A stretch of 64,000 nt of DNA, from NCBI RefSeq assembly GCF_023217965.1, contig NZ_JALPSC010000002.1, positions 1,178,001 through 1,242,000 on the forward strand. The letters run 5' to 3'. Source of the DNA: Prevotella sp. E13-27 (GTDB taxonomy: Bacteria > Bacteroidota > Bacteroidia > Bacteroidales > Bacteroidaceae). Under the pieces are notes generated by a model. The model saw only the letters and a list, made by a program, of their open reading frames with translations, ran no database searches and was not told the DNA's origin. Within the stretch, counting starts at the first letter, position 1, and each line of letters begins with the position of its first letter. Positions 52,469 through 61,015 of this stretch are shown piece by piece. A program made the position numbers and the translations under genes.

Positions 52469-52809
52469 TCAAGCGCTCCTTTCCGCCAGGCGTATGCGAG
52501 ACCCAGCACTAATACTACCAAGAAGAACCCGATTGACAGCAGCGCCATCACTCCGAAGTCCTTCACTACTACAGCCCATGGATACAGAAACACCGTTTCC
52601 ACATCGAACATGAGGAACAGGATGGCGAACAGGTAGAAGCCCACATGCACAGGCAGCCAGGAAGTACCACGAGTAGGAATACCACACTCGTAGGGTTCTC
52701 CTTTCACCTTGGCGTATGAGCGCGGACCTATCAGCTTAGCAATAATGTAAGCAGCCGCCACCAGTGTAATAGCCGTCAGGAAGACGGTAATTAACATTGT
52801 GAAATTCAT
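52459..52809 (-). CDS. nuoA: NADH-quinone oxidoreductase subunit A
   Basis: A 116-residue, three-helix subunit from ATG 52809. It shows the conserved YECGIPTRGTSWLPVHVGFYLFAILF region (only partly quoted) with the YECG motif near residue 47. A TTG 14 codons upstream would overlap the transcription start and is rejected. It is the first gene of the operon. Confidence 0.95.
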   Translation of the reverse strand: MNFTMLITVFLTAITLVAAAYIIAKLIGPRSYAKVKGEPYECGIPTRGTSWLPVHVGFYLFAILFLMFDVETVFLYPWAVVVKDFGVMALLSIGFFLVVLVLGLAYAWRKGALEWK

Positions 52810-52859
52810 AATAATATAAAAAGTTGTTATAACAATATTGTTTGCTTGCAAAGCGGTTG

Positions 52860-52867
52860 CAAAGGTA
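52860..52867 (-). promoter_or_regulatory. -7 box of the nuo operon promoter
   Basis: The minus strand reads TACCTTTG. Expected start is about 52853, 44 bases before the nuoA ATG. It drives a ten-gene, about 10-kb operon. Confidence 0.65.
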
Positions 52868-52916
52868 GTAAATTAAATGCAAACGAGTAACATAATTATT
52901 TAGTTTTTTTTCTTCA

Positions 52917-52970
52917 ACGAAAAACATTGTCTCCTTGAGACAGCTATACTATCACGAGAAGACAATGTTA
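52917..52970 (-). terminator. Terminator of the GH105-DUF4861 gene
   Basis: AACATTGTCT and AGACAATGTT pair across a 24-base loop, followed on the minus strand by TTTTCG. It lies 26 bases after the stop at 52996. Confidence 0.7.
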
Positions 52971-52995
52971 TTCCATTACTAATTTGCCAATAAAA

Positions 52996-55335
52996 CTATT
53001 GCAATTCGACATTAAGCGGATGACACATTGAGCGAAGTGTCCATTCGGAACGAGCCTGCCACTCCTGCATGGTGCGCACATCAAACTTGCTCCAGGCAGA
53101 ACCGAAGCAGTAAGTATATTTCTCTCCAGAATATGCATGCAATACGCCAAGAGCGTGTCCCTCATTACCTCCACTTGGACGATTGAACATCAGCTTCTTT
53201 GTTTCGTTGACTCCTTTCGGGAACAGAGCAGCAACGAAGAGCTGGCAGTTGTTCACTCGAGGATTGTCTGTCGGGTCGGCATAAAGCACATAATCGTTAC
53301 CTAACTCAACGTTCTCCTTATCCTCAGAATGAATGACTACGCCAGTAGCAAATGACACAGGTTTTGTCAGTCCTTCATAAGATACGGTCACCTTGTTGAA
53401 ATTCGAGCCTTTATCAAGCTGAATTGTGCGATGCTCCACAACAGCAGAGTCGCCGTTTATCACAGCTGGATTATATGTAAGATGAACAGTTGTACGCATC
53501 GGACCATTATCCAGTATCTCATAAGATTTGAAGCAATACGGGTATTTCAGCTCGCCGTCAACCATCAAAGCAGGAGTGCCACAGCCCAGTGTAGGACCGA
53601 CCTTATAGAGGTCCATTCCGCGTCCATGGTCATTATGATATGAGTTCAAACGATAGAGCGAGTCTCCGCGCTGCCAATTCTCACGACGAAGCTTTTCTAC
53701 TGCCGACATCATCACCACATCTTCTATCCAATATCGTTGCTCCACAACAAGCTCAGGAGTGTTCTTCGACCACACATCCACGCCATATGAGCGCTCGCCA
53801 GTCTTCTGCAGAGCAGGGCCGTATACGCGATATGCGCCACGATCATTCTCCCACGCATAGTCATCCTTTCGCTCTGGATATATTCTTCCATAACATGTTG
53901 AAGGATAAGCCTTTGGAGTACCTTTTCTAATCTTAAACGTTAATACACTTTTAGGTTGCACTCCAGCATCCAAAAGAAGTTTTCCGTCATAGCTGAGCTG
54001 ATAAGGAACTTCCAATCCACCTTCATCATACACGATAAACTGTCGCCCGCCTTGTATGCCAAGCTTCTGGAACAGCTGAGATGTTTCCACCTCAATAACC
54101 TCTTGGCGAAACTCCGAACTTTCATTCTTAACAACGATACGGCAAACAGCATCTCCTATAGCCACACCATGAGAACAACCTAACGATGCAGGACATGAAG
54201 CGTCATCAAAACGCACTTTCTCACATGCTGCTAACAAGAAGGCACCCACTCCGAAATTAGCCTCATTCTTCTCTGAAAGCTGCTGTCCCGGAATAGCCCT
54301 CTCTCCGATAGGCTGAACGAAGCCTACTGCACCTGAGGGTTGAAGTGCTTTCTCTGTCAGATATTTCCATGCACGCTGCATCACAGGCTCATATTCTGCA
54401 CGGTTGAGCATTCCATGATTCATGCCCCAAAGCAGTCCATAAGTAAAGAAAGCCGTACCCGATGTCTCTGGTCCTTCAGCGTGGTCTTTGTCAAGCATAG
54501 AGCGTGTCCAGTAGCCTTCCGGCTGCTGACATTTTGCCACAGCTGCAGCCAGTTCCTTAAAACGCTTTTCGAAGAACGGACGGTTCTTATAATCTGTAGG
54601 CATATCCGTAAGCACCTTTGCCAGTCCGGCCAGCACCCATCCGTCACCACGTGCCCAAAAGTCTTTAAGTCCGTTACGAGTCTTAACCTTAGGATAGATA
54701 TATTTAGCATCGCGGAAATACAGATGCTCCTCGTTGTCATACATCAGTTCGTCAGCCCATTTGTAGTTCTCGTAGAGCTTGTCCAGATACTTCACCTCAC
54801 CTGTTGCCTTATACAGCTTCGTCATTACAGGCATAACCATATATAGAGCGTCAGCCCACCACCAGAAATCATTCTGAGGCATTCTCACCTCTGTATCCAT
54901 CACCTCTATCGCACGCTTAATCTTGAATGGGTCTGGATTTAGTTCGTAGAGGTCCAGATAGGTCTGGAAACAAATCTGCCAGTCGCCGAAGAGCACATAG
55001 TCGTGTCCCTCACCGTAGTTCTTGTATTTCCATTTCGAAACATCCTTCTCCTGTGCTCCCATCCATTTGTTATGTCGTGCCCAAGCGTCACTATACGCCT
55101 GCCAGCGAGCCATGCCAAGCAGCTTGTAAGCCTCCATATTGCCTGTATGGTAAGCTGCTTCATCCCAGAACGAGCGCACTTCAGGCTTATGATTCTGTTG
55201 CCAATAGTCATTAACCTTAGTAATTATCTCAATGGTTGGAGGCACAGGATTTGCCTTCACGCGCTTTTTCTTGGCAGCATTCGCCGAGATTGTCACAGCA
55301 ATCAGCGTCAGTAGTAAAATAGTGACTTTCTTCAT
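52996..55335 (-). CDS. GH105-type unsaturated uronyl hydrolase fused to DUF4861
   Basis: A 779-residue secreted protein with signal peptide (1-20, ending ANA). Residues about 30-385 are an alpha6/alpha6 barrel of glycoside hydrolase family 105/88 type, with WWWADALYMV (a catalytic Asp position) and FWARGDGWVLAGLA. GH105 enzymes remove unsaturated uronic acids left by pectate or rhamnogalacturonan lyases. Residues about 400-779 are a DUF4861 domain, whose standalone relative is encoded at 58658. It follows the DPP-IV-like gene by 55 bases without a visible promoter. Confidence 0.87.
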   Translation of the reverse strand: MKKVTILLLTLIAVTISANAAKKKRVKANPVPPTIEIITKVNDYWQQNHKPEVRSFWDEAAYHTGNMEAYKLLGMARWQAYSDAWARHNKWMGAQEKDVSKWKYKNYGEGHDYVLFGDWQICFQTYLDLYELNPDPFKIKRAIEVMDTEVRMPQNDFWWWADALYMVMPVMTKLYKATGEVKYLDKLYENYKWADELMYDNEEHLYFRDAKYIYPKVKTRNGLKDFWARGDGWVLAGLAKVLTDMPTDYKNRPFFEKRFKELAAAVAKCQQPEGYWTRSMLDKDHAEGPETSGTAFFTYGLLWGMNHGMLNRAEYEPVMQRAWKYLTEKALQPSGAVGFVQPIGERAIPGQQLSEKNEANFGVGAFLLAACEKVRFDDASCPASLGCSHGVAIGDAVCRIVVKNESSEFRQEVIEVETSQLFQKLGIQGGRQFIVYDEGGLEVPYQLSYDGKLLLDAGVQPKSVLTFKIRKGTPKAYPSTCYGRIYPERKDDYAWENDRGAYRVYGPALQKTGERSYGVDVWSKNTPELVVEQRYWIEDVVMMSAVEKLRRENWQRGDSLYRLNSYHNDHGRGMDLYKVGPTLGCGTPALMVDGELKYPYCFKSYEILDNGPMRTTVHLTYNPAVINGDSAVVEHRTIQLDKGSNFNKVTVSYEGLTKPVSFATGVVIHSEDKENVELGNDYVLYADPTDNPRVNNCQLFVAALFPKGVNETKKLMFNRPSGGNEGHALGVLHAYSGEKYTYCFGSAWSKFDVRTMQEWQARSEWTLRSMCHPLNVELQ

Positions 55336-55390
55336 GTGGTAATAGTTTTTGATGTATTAGTATGGTAATTGTATTTTAGCACGTTAGTGT

Positions 55391-57628
55391 TTACTTCATA
55401 TTGTCATTGAAGAAGTTAATGCACTGGCGGAAGAGGTGGTTACGCGTGTTACCACCATAAATGCTGTGATTACGATTGGTATAAACCAACTGACGGAAAT
55501 CCTTGTCGGCCTGAACAAGAGCTTCTACATATTCTGCCGTATTCTGATAGTGCACATTATCGTCGGCCAGTCCGTGACAGAGCAGCAACGCTCCGCTAAG
55601 CTTTGATGCTCGAGCTATGGGGTTCACCTCATCGTAGCCAGAGGCGTTCTCCTTCGGTGTGCGCATGAAGCGCTCGGTATAGACCGTATCATAATAGCGC
55701 CAGCTGGTAGGAGGAGCTATGGCCACGCCTGCAGCAAAGACCGCCCTACCCTCGCTCATCGACATCAATGTGTTCCAACCTCCGTAAGACCATCCCCAGA
55801 TGCCTATGCGTTTGGCATCGACATATGACTGCTTGCCAAGCCACAATGCGGTTTCCACCTGGTCGCGAGCTTCAAGTTCGCCAAGACGCAGATAGGTACA
55901 CTTCTCAAACTCCGCACCTCTGCCGCCTGTGCCACGATTATCCACACAAACCACAATATAGCCCTGCTGTGCCAAGTATTGCTCAAGAATGGCACCCTGT
56001 CTATTCATTCCTATGTTCCATGCATTCATCACCTGCTGGCTTCCAGGACCTCCATATTGATACATTATGACAGGATATTTCTTCTGCGGGTCAAAGTTCT
56101 TTGGCTTAACCATCCAGCCACAGAGTTTTGTCTCGGGAGTGGTGAAGATAAAGATTTCTTTCGTGCCCATATCGTAGGAGTCATACTTTTCCTTCAGTTC
56201 CTTGTTGTCAATGAGCGTAGCAAGCGTCTTTCCCGCGTTATTACAAAGAGTATAAGTGGTGGGATTATTCAGGTCGCTCCAAGTACATAGGAAGTTCTTG
56301 AAGTCTGAAGAGAAAACAGCTGTGTTCCAGCCAGCCTTCTCCGTCAAGCAGTCCACCTTGCCGTTCTTTCTCGACACATAGACCTTCTGGTCTGTCGGGC
56401 CTTCGCTCAGGGCAGCGAAATAGAGGTCTCCAGTAGCTTCGTTATAGCCATACACATCGGTTACTATTGTATGAGCTGTTCCGCCAAGACGTGTTCCCGG
56501 CTTCTCCAAGTCACCCACCGTGCGCACCAACTGACCATTAAGGTTATAGAGATAGATATGGTTATATCCGTCGCGCTCGCTGGTGAGAACCATATATTTG
56601 TCAGAAAACTTTACGTTTGCAAATACATTCTCGTTGATATACTTATCCACTCTGTCTTCTACAATCTGCTGACAAACAGTGGATAACGGATTAGCTACAA
56701 ATACTCTTAACAGGTCTTGGTGACGATTCAATGTGAATACAACAATCTTTGACGAATCGCTTGTTGCCTTGATACGAGGTATGTAACCGTCTTCATCTAA
56801 GGGAAGAGCAATCTTGCGAGTCTGATGACTCTTTATGTCGAAGCTCCAAAGGCTAACTTTCGAGTTATCCTCGCCAGCCTTCGGATATTTATATGTGTAA
56901 AGGCCTGGATAAGCAGCATTCTCCTTACGTTCCGGCGACAAGCCTTTAAACATCTGCATGCTATATTCCTTAACCTTCGACTCATCATATCGCACCCATA
57001 CAATCTGACGCGAATCGGCAGTAAACACCATTGACGAGTTGAACGAGAACTCTTCTTCGTTCACCCAGTCGGGTATTCCGTTTATTATCTCATTACGCTT
57101 TCCGTCTTTGGTAACCTGACTCTCAGCATTACCATACAGAAGTTTTACGAGCCAAATGTTGTTATCTCTTACAAAAGCCACCTGATAGCCGTCAGGGCTC
57201 CACACCGGAGTCTGCTGTGCACCTCCATTGCTCAGTGGCTCAAGTTTATTGTTGCCGATATTATATATATAATAGGTAGCCTCAAACGAGTGGCGATACA
57301 CGGGCTTTGTCCCAGTCTGTATAAGAATATGCTTTTCCGTGGGACTCATGACATATCCTTCTATCTTTTCCACTTTAGCTCCGCGGGTATTCTTCACATC
57401 AAACAGAACGCCTGTCTGTTTGCCTGTCTTAAACGAATACTTCACTATCTGTTTTCCGTCTGTCGAAATCTGTGTATAGCTCTCTCCGTCAGAAAGTGCT
57501 TTTATTGAAGAGATGCCTTCAACGCGAAATGTGCCATTTGTAATATCTTTCAGGCTTAATTGTTTTCCAGCAAACAGCTCTACCACAAAAAACAGCAGAA
57601 CAATACTCGATAATAATACTTTTTTCAT
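55391..57628 (-). CDS. Dipeptidyl peptidase IV-like S9 family peptidase
   Basis: A 745-residue exported serine peptidase with a signal peptide (1-20). Residues about 40-480 form the beta-propeller domain, and 490-745 the alpha/beta-hydrolase domain. The catalytic triad is S614 (GWSYGGW), D690 (LADDNVH) and H721 (NRNHSIYG). It would release N-terminal X-Pro dipeptides in the periplasm. It has its own -7 box at 57653-57660. Confidence 0.93.
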   Translation of the reverse strand: MKKVLLSSIVLLFFVVELFAGKQLSLKDITNGTFRVEGISSIKALSDGESYTQISTDGKQIVKYSFKTGKQTGVLFDVKNTRGAKVEKIEGYVMSPTEKHILIQTGTKPVYRHSFEATYYIYNIGNNKLEPLSNGGAQQTPVWSPDGYQVAFVRDNNIWLVKLLYGNAESQVTKDGKRNEIINGIPDWVNEEEFSFNSSMVFTADSRQIVWVRYDESKVKEYSMQMFKGLSPERKENAAYPGLYTYKYPKAGEDNSKVSLWSFDIKSHQTRKIALPLDEDGYIPRIKATSDSSKIVVFTLNRHQDLLRVFVANPLSTVCQQIVEDRVDKYINENVFANVKFSDKYMVLTSERDGYNHIYLYNLNGQLVRTVGDLEKPGTRLGGTAHTIVTDVYGYNEATGDLYFAALSEGPTDQKVYVSRKNGKVDCLTEKAGWNTAVFSSDFKNFLCTWSDLNNPTTYTLCNNAGKTLATLIDNKELKEKYDSYDMGTKEIFIFTTPETKLCGWMVKPKNFDPQKKYPVIMYQYGGPGSQQVMNAWNIGMNRQGAILEQYLAQQGYIVVCVDNRGTGGRGAEFEKCTYLRLGELEARDQVETALWLGKQSYVDAKRIGIWGWSYGGWNTLMSMSEGRAVFAAGVAIAPPTSWRYYDTVYTERFMRTPKENASGYDEVNPIARASKLSGALLLCHGLADDNVHYQNTAEYVEALVQADKDFRQLVYTNRNHSIYGGNTRNHLFRQCINFFNDNMK

Positions 57629-57652
57629 CTCGGTGTTTAATTAGTTTTCGTG

Positions 57653-57660
57653 CAAAGTTA
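57653..57660 (-). promoter_or_regulatory. -7 box of the DPP-IV-like gene promoter
   Basis: The minus strand reads TAACTTTG, with expected start about 18 bases before the ATG at 57628. Confidence 0.6.
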
Positions 57661-57698
57661 ATAATTAAATCCGAAAAAATACAGAAATCATAGCATAA

Positions 57699-57730
57699 AA
57701 AAAGTAAATGCCTGCAAACAAGCAGACATC
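57699..57730 (-). terminator. Terminator after gldB
   Basis: On the minus strand ATGTCTGC and GCAGGCAT pair around TTGTTT, followed by a T-run (TTTACTTTTTTT). It lies 28 bases after the gldB stop. Confidence 0.7.
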
Positions 57731-57757
57731 AACAAACTACACCAAAGGCCAAGAGAA

Positions 57758-58528
57758 TCATTCCGATGCAGAATTAACCAACAGTTCAGTAAACGACCAT
57801 CCTTTGTCTGCCTTTAGCTTTTCAGCCAGATCAACATACTCTGTATCAAAGACTTTCCTGTTCATCACGGTGTTTACCACATGATGCACCCTTCCAATAT
57901 AGACTTTGGAATCGACATTTGAAGGCTCAGGGAAAATGCTCAGCAGATAGAAGCCTATACAGTCTGGCACGATGTAGTCACGCGTCATCATTGAGCGCTG
58001 ACTTTCGGTATAGCCATACTTGATATAAATGGGATAGTCACTTCCAAGATATTTGTCAAGCGATATACCTAAGAAGCCGTTACCTACGACAACGCTCTGA
58101 TCCAATGAACCAATCTGGGTATATACAAGCGGTATTTCAGTATTGGGAACGAGTTGCTTAAGACGCTCAAATGCCACAAGCAACTGGTCTGCAATAGGCT
58201 GGAAATCATCATATTGTCTTCCTACTTCCGAAATGATTGTCTGTAGCGTTGAATCCTGGAAGAAAGAATAAAGTCGTGAATTGATGTGTGCATCATCAAC
58301 ATTTCCAAGTTGCAACACATCCTCTATCAGCCTACGGGTCTGCAGAGGATAGCGTGTCTGCATCTCACGCAGCGATGCATAATCGCCTGTCGTTAGGAAT
58401 GCGCTCTCAACACGGTCATAGCGTTCTACGAAGTTCACGAGATCCACCTCAGAATCACTTCGCATACGCCACTCGCATCCTAAACACGCAAGCATTGCAA
58501 CCAGTAATATAATGTATGCCTTTTTCAC
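57758..58528 (-). CDS. gldB: GldB-like lipoprotein
   Basis: A 256-residue lipoprotein with a signal and lipobox (CLGC, C18). It starts at GTG 58528; the first ATG, 11 codons in, would cut the signal peptide. The conserved part includes GNGFLGISLDKYLGSDYPIY and RDYIVPDCIGFYLLS. GldB is needed for gliding and type IX secretion related functions in Flavobacterium; in non-gliding Bacteroidales its role is unclear. It has its own promoter (58560-58567) and terminator. Confidence 0.82.
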   Translation of the reverse strand: MKKAYIILLVAMLACLGCEWRMRSDSEVDLVNFVERYDRVESAFLTTGDYASLREMQTRYPLQTRRLIEDVLQLGNVDDAHINSRLYSFFQDSTLQTIISEVGRQYDDFQPIADQLLVAFERLKQLVPNTEIPLVYTQIGSLDQSVVVGNGFLGISLDKYLGSDYPIYIKYGYTESQRSMMTRDYIVPDCIGFYLLSIFPEPSNVDSKVYIGRVHHVVNTVMNRKVFDTEYVDLAEKLKADKGWSFTELLVNSASE

Positions 58529-58559
58529 AAAAAATACACAATACTGTTAATTTTAGATG

Positions 58560-58567
58560 CAAAAGTA
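58560..58567 (-). promoter_or_regulatory. -7 box of the gldB promoter
   Basis: The minus strand reads TACTTTTG, with expected start about 25 bases before the GTG at 58528. Confidence 0.6.
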
Positions 58568-58629
58568 CTAAAAATACTTTTAAAAACAAAATTTTAACCT
58601 AAAATATTTAAAAATTTATTCAATTATAT

Positions 58630-58637
58630 TACTTTTG
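58630..58637 (+). promoter_or_regulatory. -7 box of the DUF4861 gene promoter
   Basis: TACTTTTG on the plus strand; the expected start at 58644 is 14 bases before the ATG at 58658. It is divergent from the gldB promoter. Confidence 0.6.
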
Positions 58638-58657
58638 TGGTAAAAACAAGCTATAAC

Positions 58658-59962
58658 ATGAACAGCAAATCATTATTTTTCATCACTTTTTTAGGCTTTA
58701 GTACCCTCAATTCTCAGTACACTATTGCCTCCACTTCACTTAATCAGTCTGCTCAGCTCAATGCTGACAGCAAGGCTGCAACAACTTTGGAAGTCAGCGT
58801 AAGCAACAGTACCAAGAACGAACGTCATGACGAGCCTGTTGTGATAGACTTGAAAGAATACAGCATGATACAATCTGCACTTGTTACCGATGCCGATGGC
58901 AAAGATATTCCTTGTCAGTTAGACGATCTTGACGGCGACGACCAGATGGACGAGCTGTGTTTTCTTGTTGACCTTAAGCCCAAGGGCAATGTATCTTTCA
59001 ACGTCAAGCTTTTCCGTGAAGGTGAGCCTCGCCAATACACACCTCGCGTCTATGCCGAGATGCTGATGAGAAACGACAAGGTGAAGCAGAAGAACCAGCA
59101 CAACAACTTCATAGAAAGCATTACTGCCAGAGGCGACTGTGCCAACTCCTATAACCTTCAGCACCACCATGGAGTAAGCTTTGAGAGCGAACTCAATGGA
59201 ATAAGAATCTATTTCGACAAGCGCCAGACCCTCGATTTATACGGAAAATTCAAGAAACGTCTCGAACTGCAGGATACACAGTTCTACACTCAGGCTGACC
59301 AGAAGGAGCAAGGCTATGGCGACGATGTGCTTTGGGTAGGCAACACCTTCGGTCTTGGTGCCTTCAGAGGATGGAACGGTAGCGAGTCAACCATGATTGA
59401 TCCTGTCAAGACACGCACTCAACGCGTTGTCAGCTATGGTCCTCTGCGCACGATTGTAGAAATCATTGACCGCGGATGGAAGGCTTCGGCCGACAAGGCT
59501 CCAATAAACATGACAATCCGTTACACTCAGTATGGTGGTCATCGCGACACCGATGTTGATGTGTTCTTCAATAAGGATGTTTCCGACTACACGTTCTCAA
59601 CGGGCATCATCAACATTGAGAATTCTGAAGAATACTCCGACCACAATGGACTGCGCGCCTGCTGGGGTACCGACTGGCCTTCTACCGATACCTTGAAATG
59701 GAAGAGAGAGACCCTTGGCCTCGCTATCTGTATTCCACAGAAGAACATCACCAAGGAAGTAGCTGCCGTAAAGGGTTCTCGTGGGGGAGACTACACCTTC
59801 GTTGTCAAGAGCTCAGCCGACAGAATCAGCTACAAAGTAGCTTATAGTTCCGCTAACGAAGAGTTCGGCTTCCACTCAGCCGCCGACTGGTTCCGCTGGG
59901 TGAAAGACTGGAAACGCAACATCTGCAATCCTATTAAGGTAAAGTGCAAAATAAAAAAATAG
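58658..59962 (+). CDS. DUF4861 domain protein (secreted)
   Basis: A 434-residue protein from ATG 58658 (a GTG seven codons upstream sits on the promoter). A signal peptide (1-24) is followed by a single DUF4861 domain, including VSVSNSTKNERHDEPVVIDL and QLDDLDGDDQMDELCFLVDL, RYTQYGGHRDTDVDVFFNKD, and a C-terminal WFRWVKDWKR (all partly quoted). The function of DUF4861 is not known; members often sit near GH88/GH105 enzymes. A fused copy is present in the GH105 gene at 52996-55335. Confidence 0.85.
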   Translation: MNSKSLFFITFLGFSTLNSQYTIASTSLNQSAQLNADSKAATTLEVSVSNSTKNERHDEPVVIDLKEYSMIQSALVTDADGKDIPCQLDDLDGDDQMDELCFLVDLKPKGNVSFNVKLFREGEPRQYTPRVYAEMLMRNDKVKQKNQHNNFIESITARGDCANSYNLQHHHGVSFESELNGIRIYFDKRQTLDLYGKFKKRLELQDTQFYTQADQKEQGYGDDVLWVGNTFGLGAFRGWNGSESTMIDPVKTRTQRVVSYGPLRTIVEIIDRGWKASADKAPINMTIRYTQYGGHRDTDVDVFFNKDVSDYTFSTGIINIENSEEYSDHNGLRACWGTDWPSTDTLKWKRETLGLAICIPQKNITKEVAAVKGSRGGDYTFVVKSSADRISYKVAYSSANEEFGFHSAADWFRWVKDWKRNICNPIKVKCKIKK

Positions 59963-59984
59963 AAAACATCGCTGTTTTCTATTA
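59957..59984. terminator. Hairpin between convergent DUF4861 and GT2 genes
   Basis: ATAGAAAACA and TGTTTTCTAT pair around TCGC and overlap the DUF4861 stop. It has a short T-rich stretch after it, plausible as a terminator for both convergent genes. Confidence 0.5.
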
Positions 59985-59995
59985 GTTATTCTTCG

Positions 59996-61015
59996 TCAAG
60001 GCAAGTCGCTGAATCGTTTCCGTCCCTTGACATAATATTGCCAGAGCAATGAGTACGAGCGTTGCTCTGGTATTTTCTTTTCCTTGCGGCTCGCCTGAAT
60101 GCGCTTACGGTCCTCTTCAAAGTCCTTTCGCCAGCGCCTGAAGTCGCTACGGGCACGCAGCACAGCCTTGAAATCACCTATATTACGCTTCAGAATCAGC
60201 ATCTCAAAGGCTGCCACATAGTCAAGCAGACAGCGCCAGCGCATCACGCTCTTAAGCTCATCGCCAGGCAGGCACTTGTAGAGCATAGTGAGATTATTTC
60301 TGAAGTTAAGGTATGTCTTCATGGGATTACCCTTCGGAAGCGTGCCTCCACCCACGTGGTAGATATGGCTTTCAGGCAGACAGACTATCCGATAACCCAT
60401 GATTCTCATTCGCCAACAGAGGTCTATCTCCTCGTTGTGTGCAAAGAATCGGGAGTCGAGTCCTCCCACCTCTTTATATATACGCGCGCGCACGAAGAGA
60501 GCTGCTCCTGTAGCCCAGAGCACATCGGCCGCAGAATCATACTGTCCCCTATCCTCTTCTACTGTCTCAAACACGCGTCCTCTGCAAAACGGGTATCCGA
60601 AGCGGTCAAGGAATCCACCTGAAGCGCCTGCATATTCAAACATCTCACGGTTGGCTTCAGACAGTAGCTTTGGCTGACAGGCAGCCACCTCCTGATGCTC
60701 TTCCATATATCTGAGCATAGGTTTAAGCCAGTCCTGAGTGACCTCAATATCTGAATTTAGCAGCAGATAATACTCTGCGTCAATCTGCGCCAGCGCCTTG
60801 TTGTAGCCTTCAGCAAATCCCCAGTTCTTGTCAAGCAATATCAGCTTACATTCAGGGAACTGCTCTTTCAACATCTGAACAGAATCGTCTGTCGAGGCGT
60901 TGTCAGCCACATAGACTGTCGCATCGTCGGAAGAGTATTTCAATACCGACGGCAGGAAACGACGCATCATTTGAGCTCCGTTCCAGTTAAGTATGACTAT
61001 TGCTATTTTTTCCAT
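59996..61015 (-). CDS. Glycosyltransferase family 2 (rhamnosyltransferase-like)
   Basis: A 339-residue GT-A fold enzyme. It has VILNWNGAQMM at the start, VADNASTDDS (about 35-44), the metal-binding LLLNSDIEV (DxD-like, about 85-93), and GGLDSRFFAHNEEIDLCWR (about 193-211). It transfers a sugar to a lipid- or glycan-linked acceptor; its donor and acceptor cannot be read. Its start overlaps mtaB by 13 bases, suggesting co-transcription. Confidence 0.88.
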   Translation of the reverse strand: MEKIAIVILNWNGAQMMRRFLPSVLKYSSDDATVYVADNASTDDSVQMLKEQFPECKLILLDKNWGFAEGYNKALAQIDAEYYLLLNSDIEVTQDWLKPMLRYMEEHQEVAACQPKLLSEANREMFEYAGASGGFLDRFGYPFCRGRVFETVEEDRGQYDSAADVLWATGAALFVRARIYKEVGGLDSRFFAHNEEIDLCWRMRIMGYRIVCLPESHIYHVGGGTLPKGNPMKTYLNFRNNLTMLYKCLPGDELKSVMRWRCLLDYVAAFEMLILKRNIGDFKAVLRARSDFRRWRKDFEEDRKRIQASRKEKKIPEQRSYSLLWQYYVKGRKRFSDLP

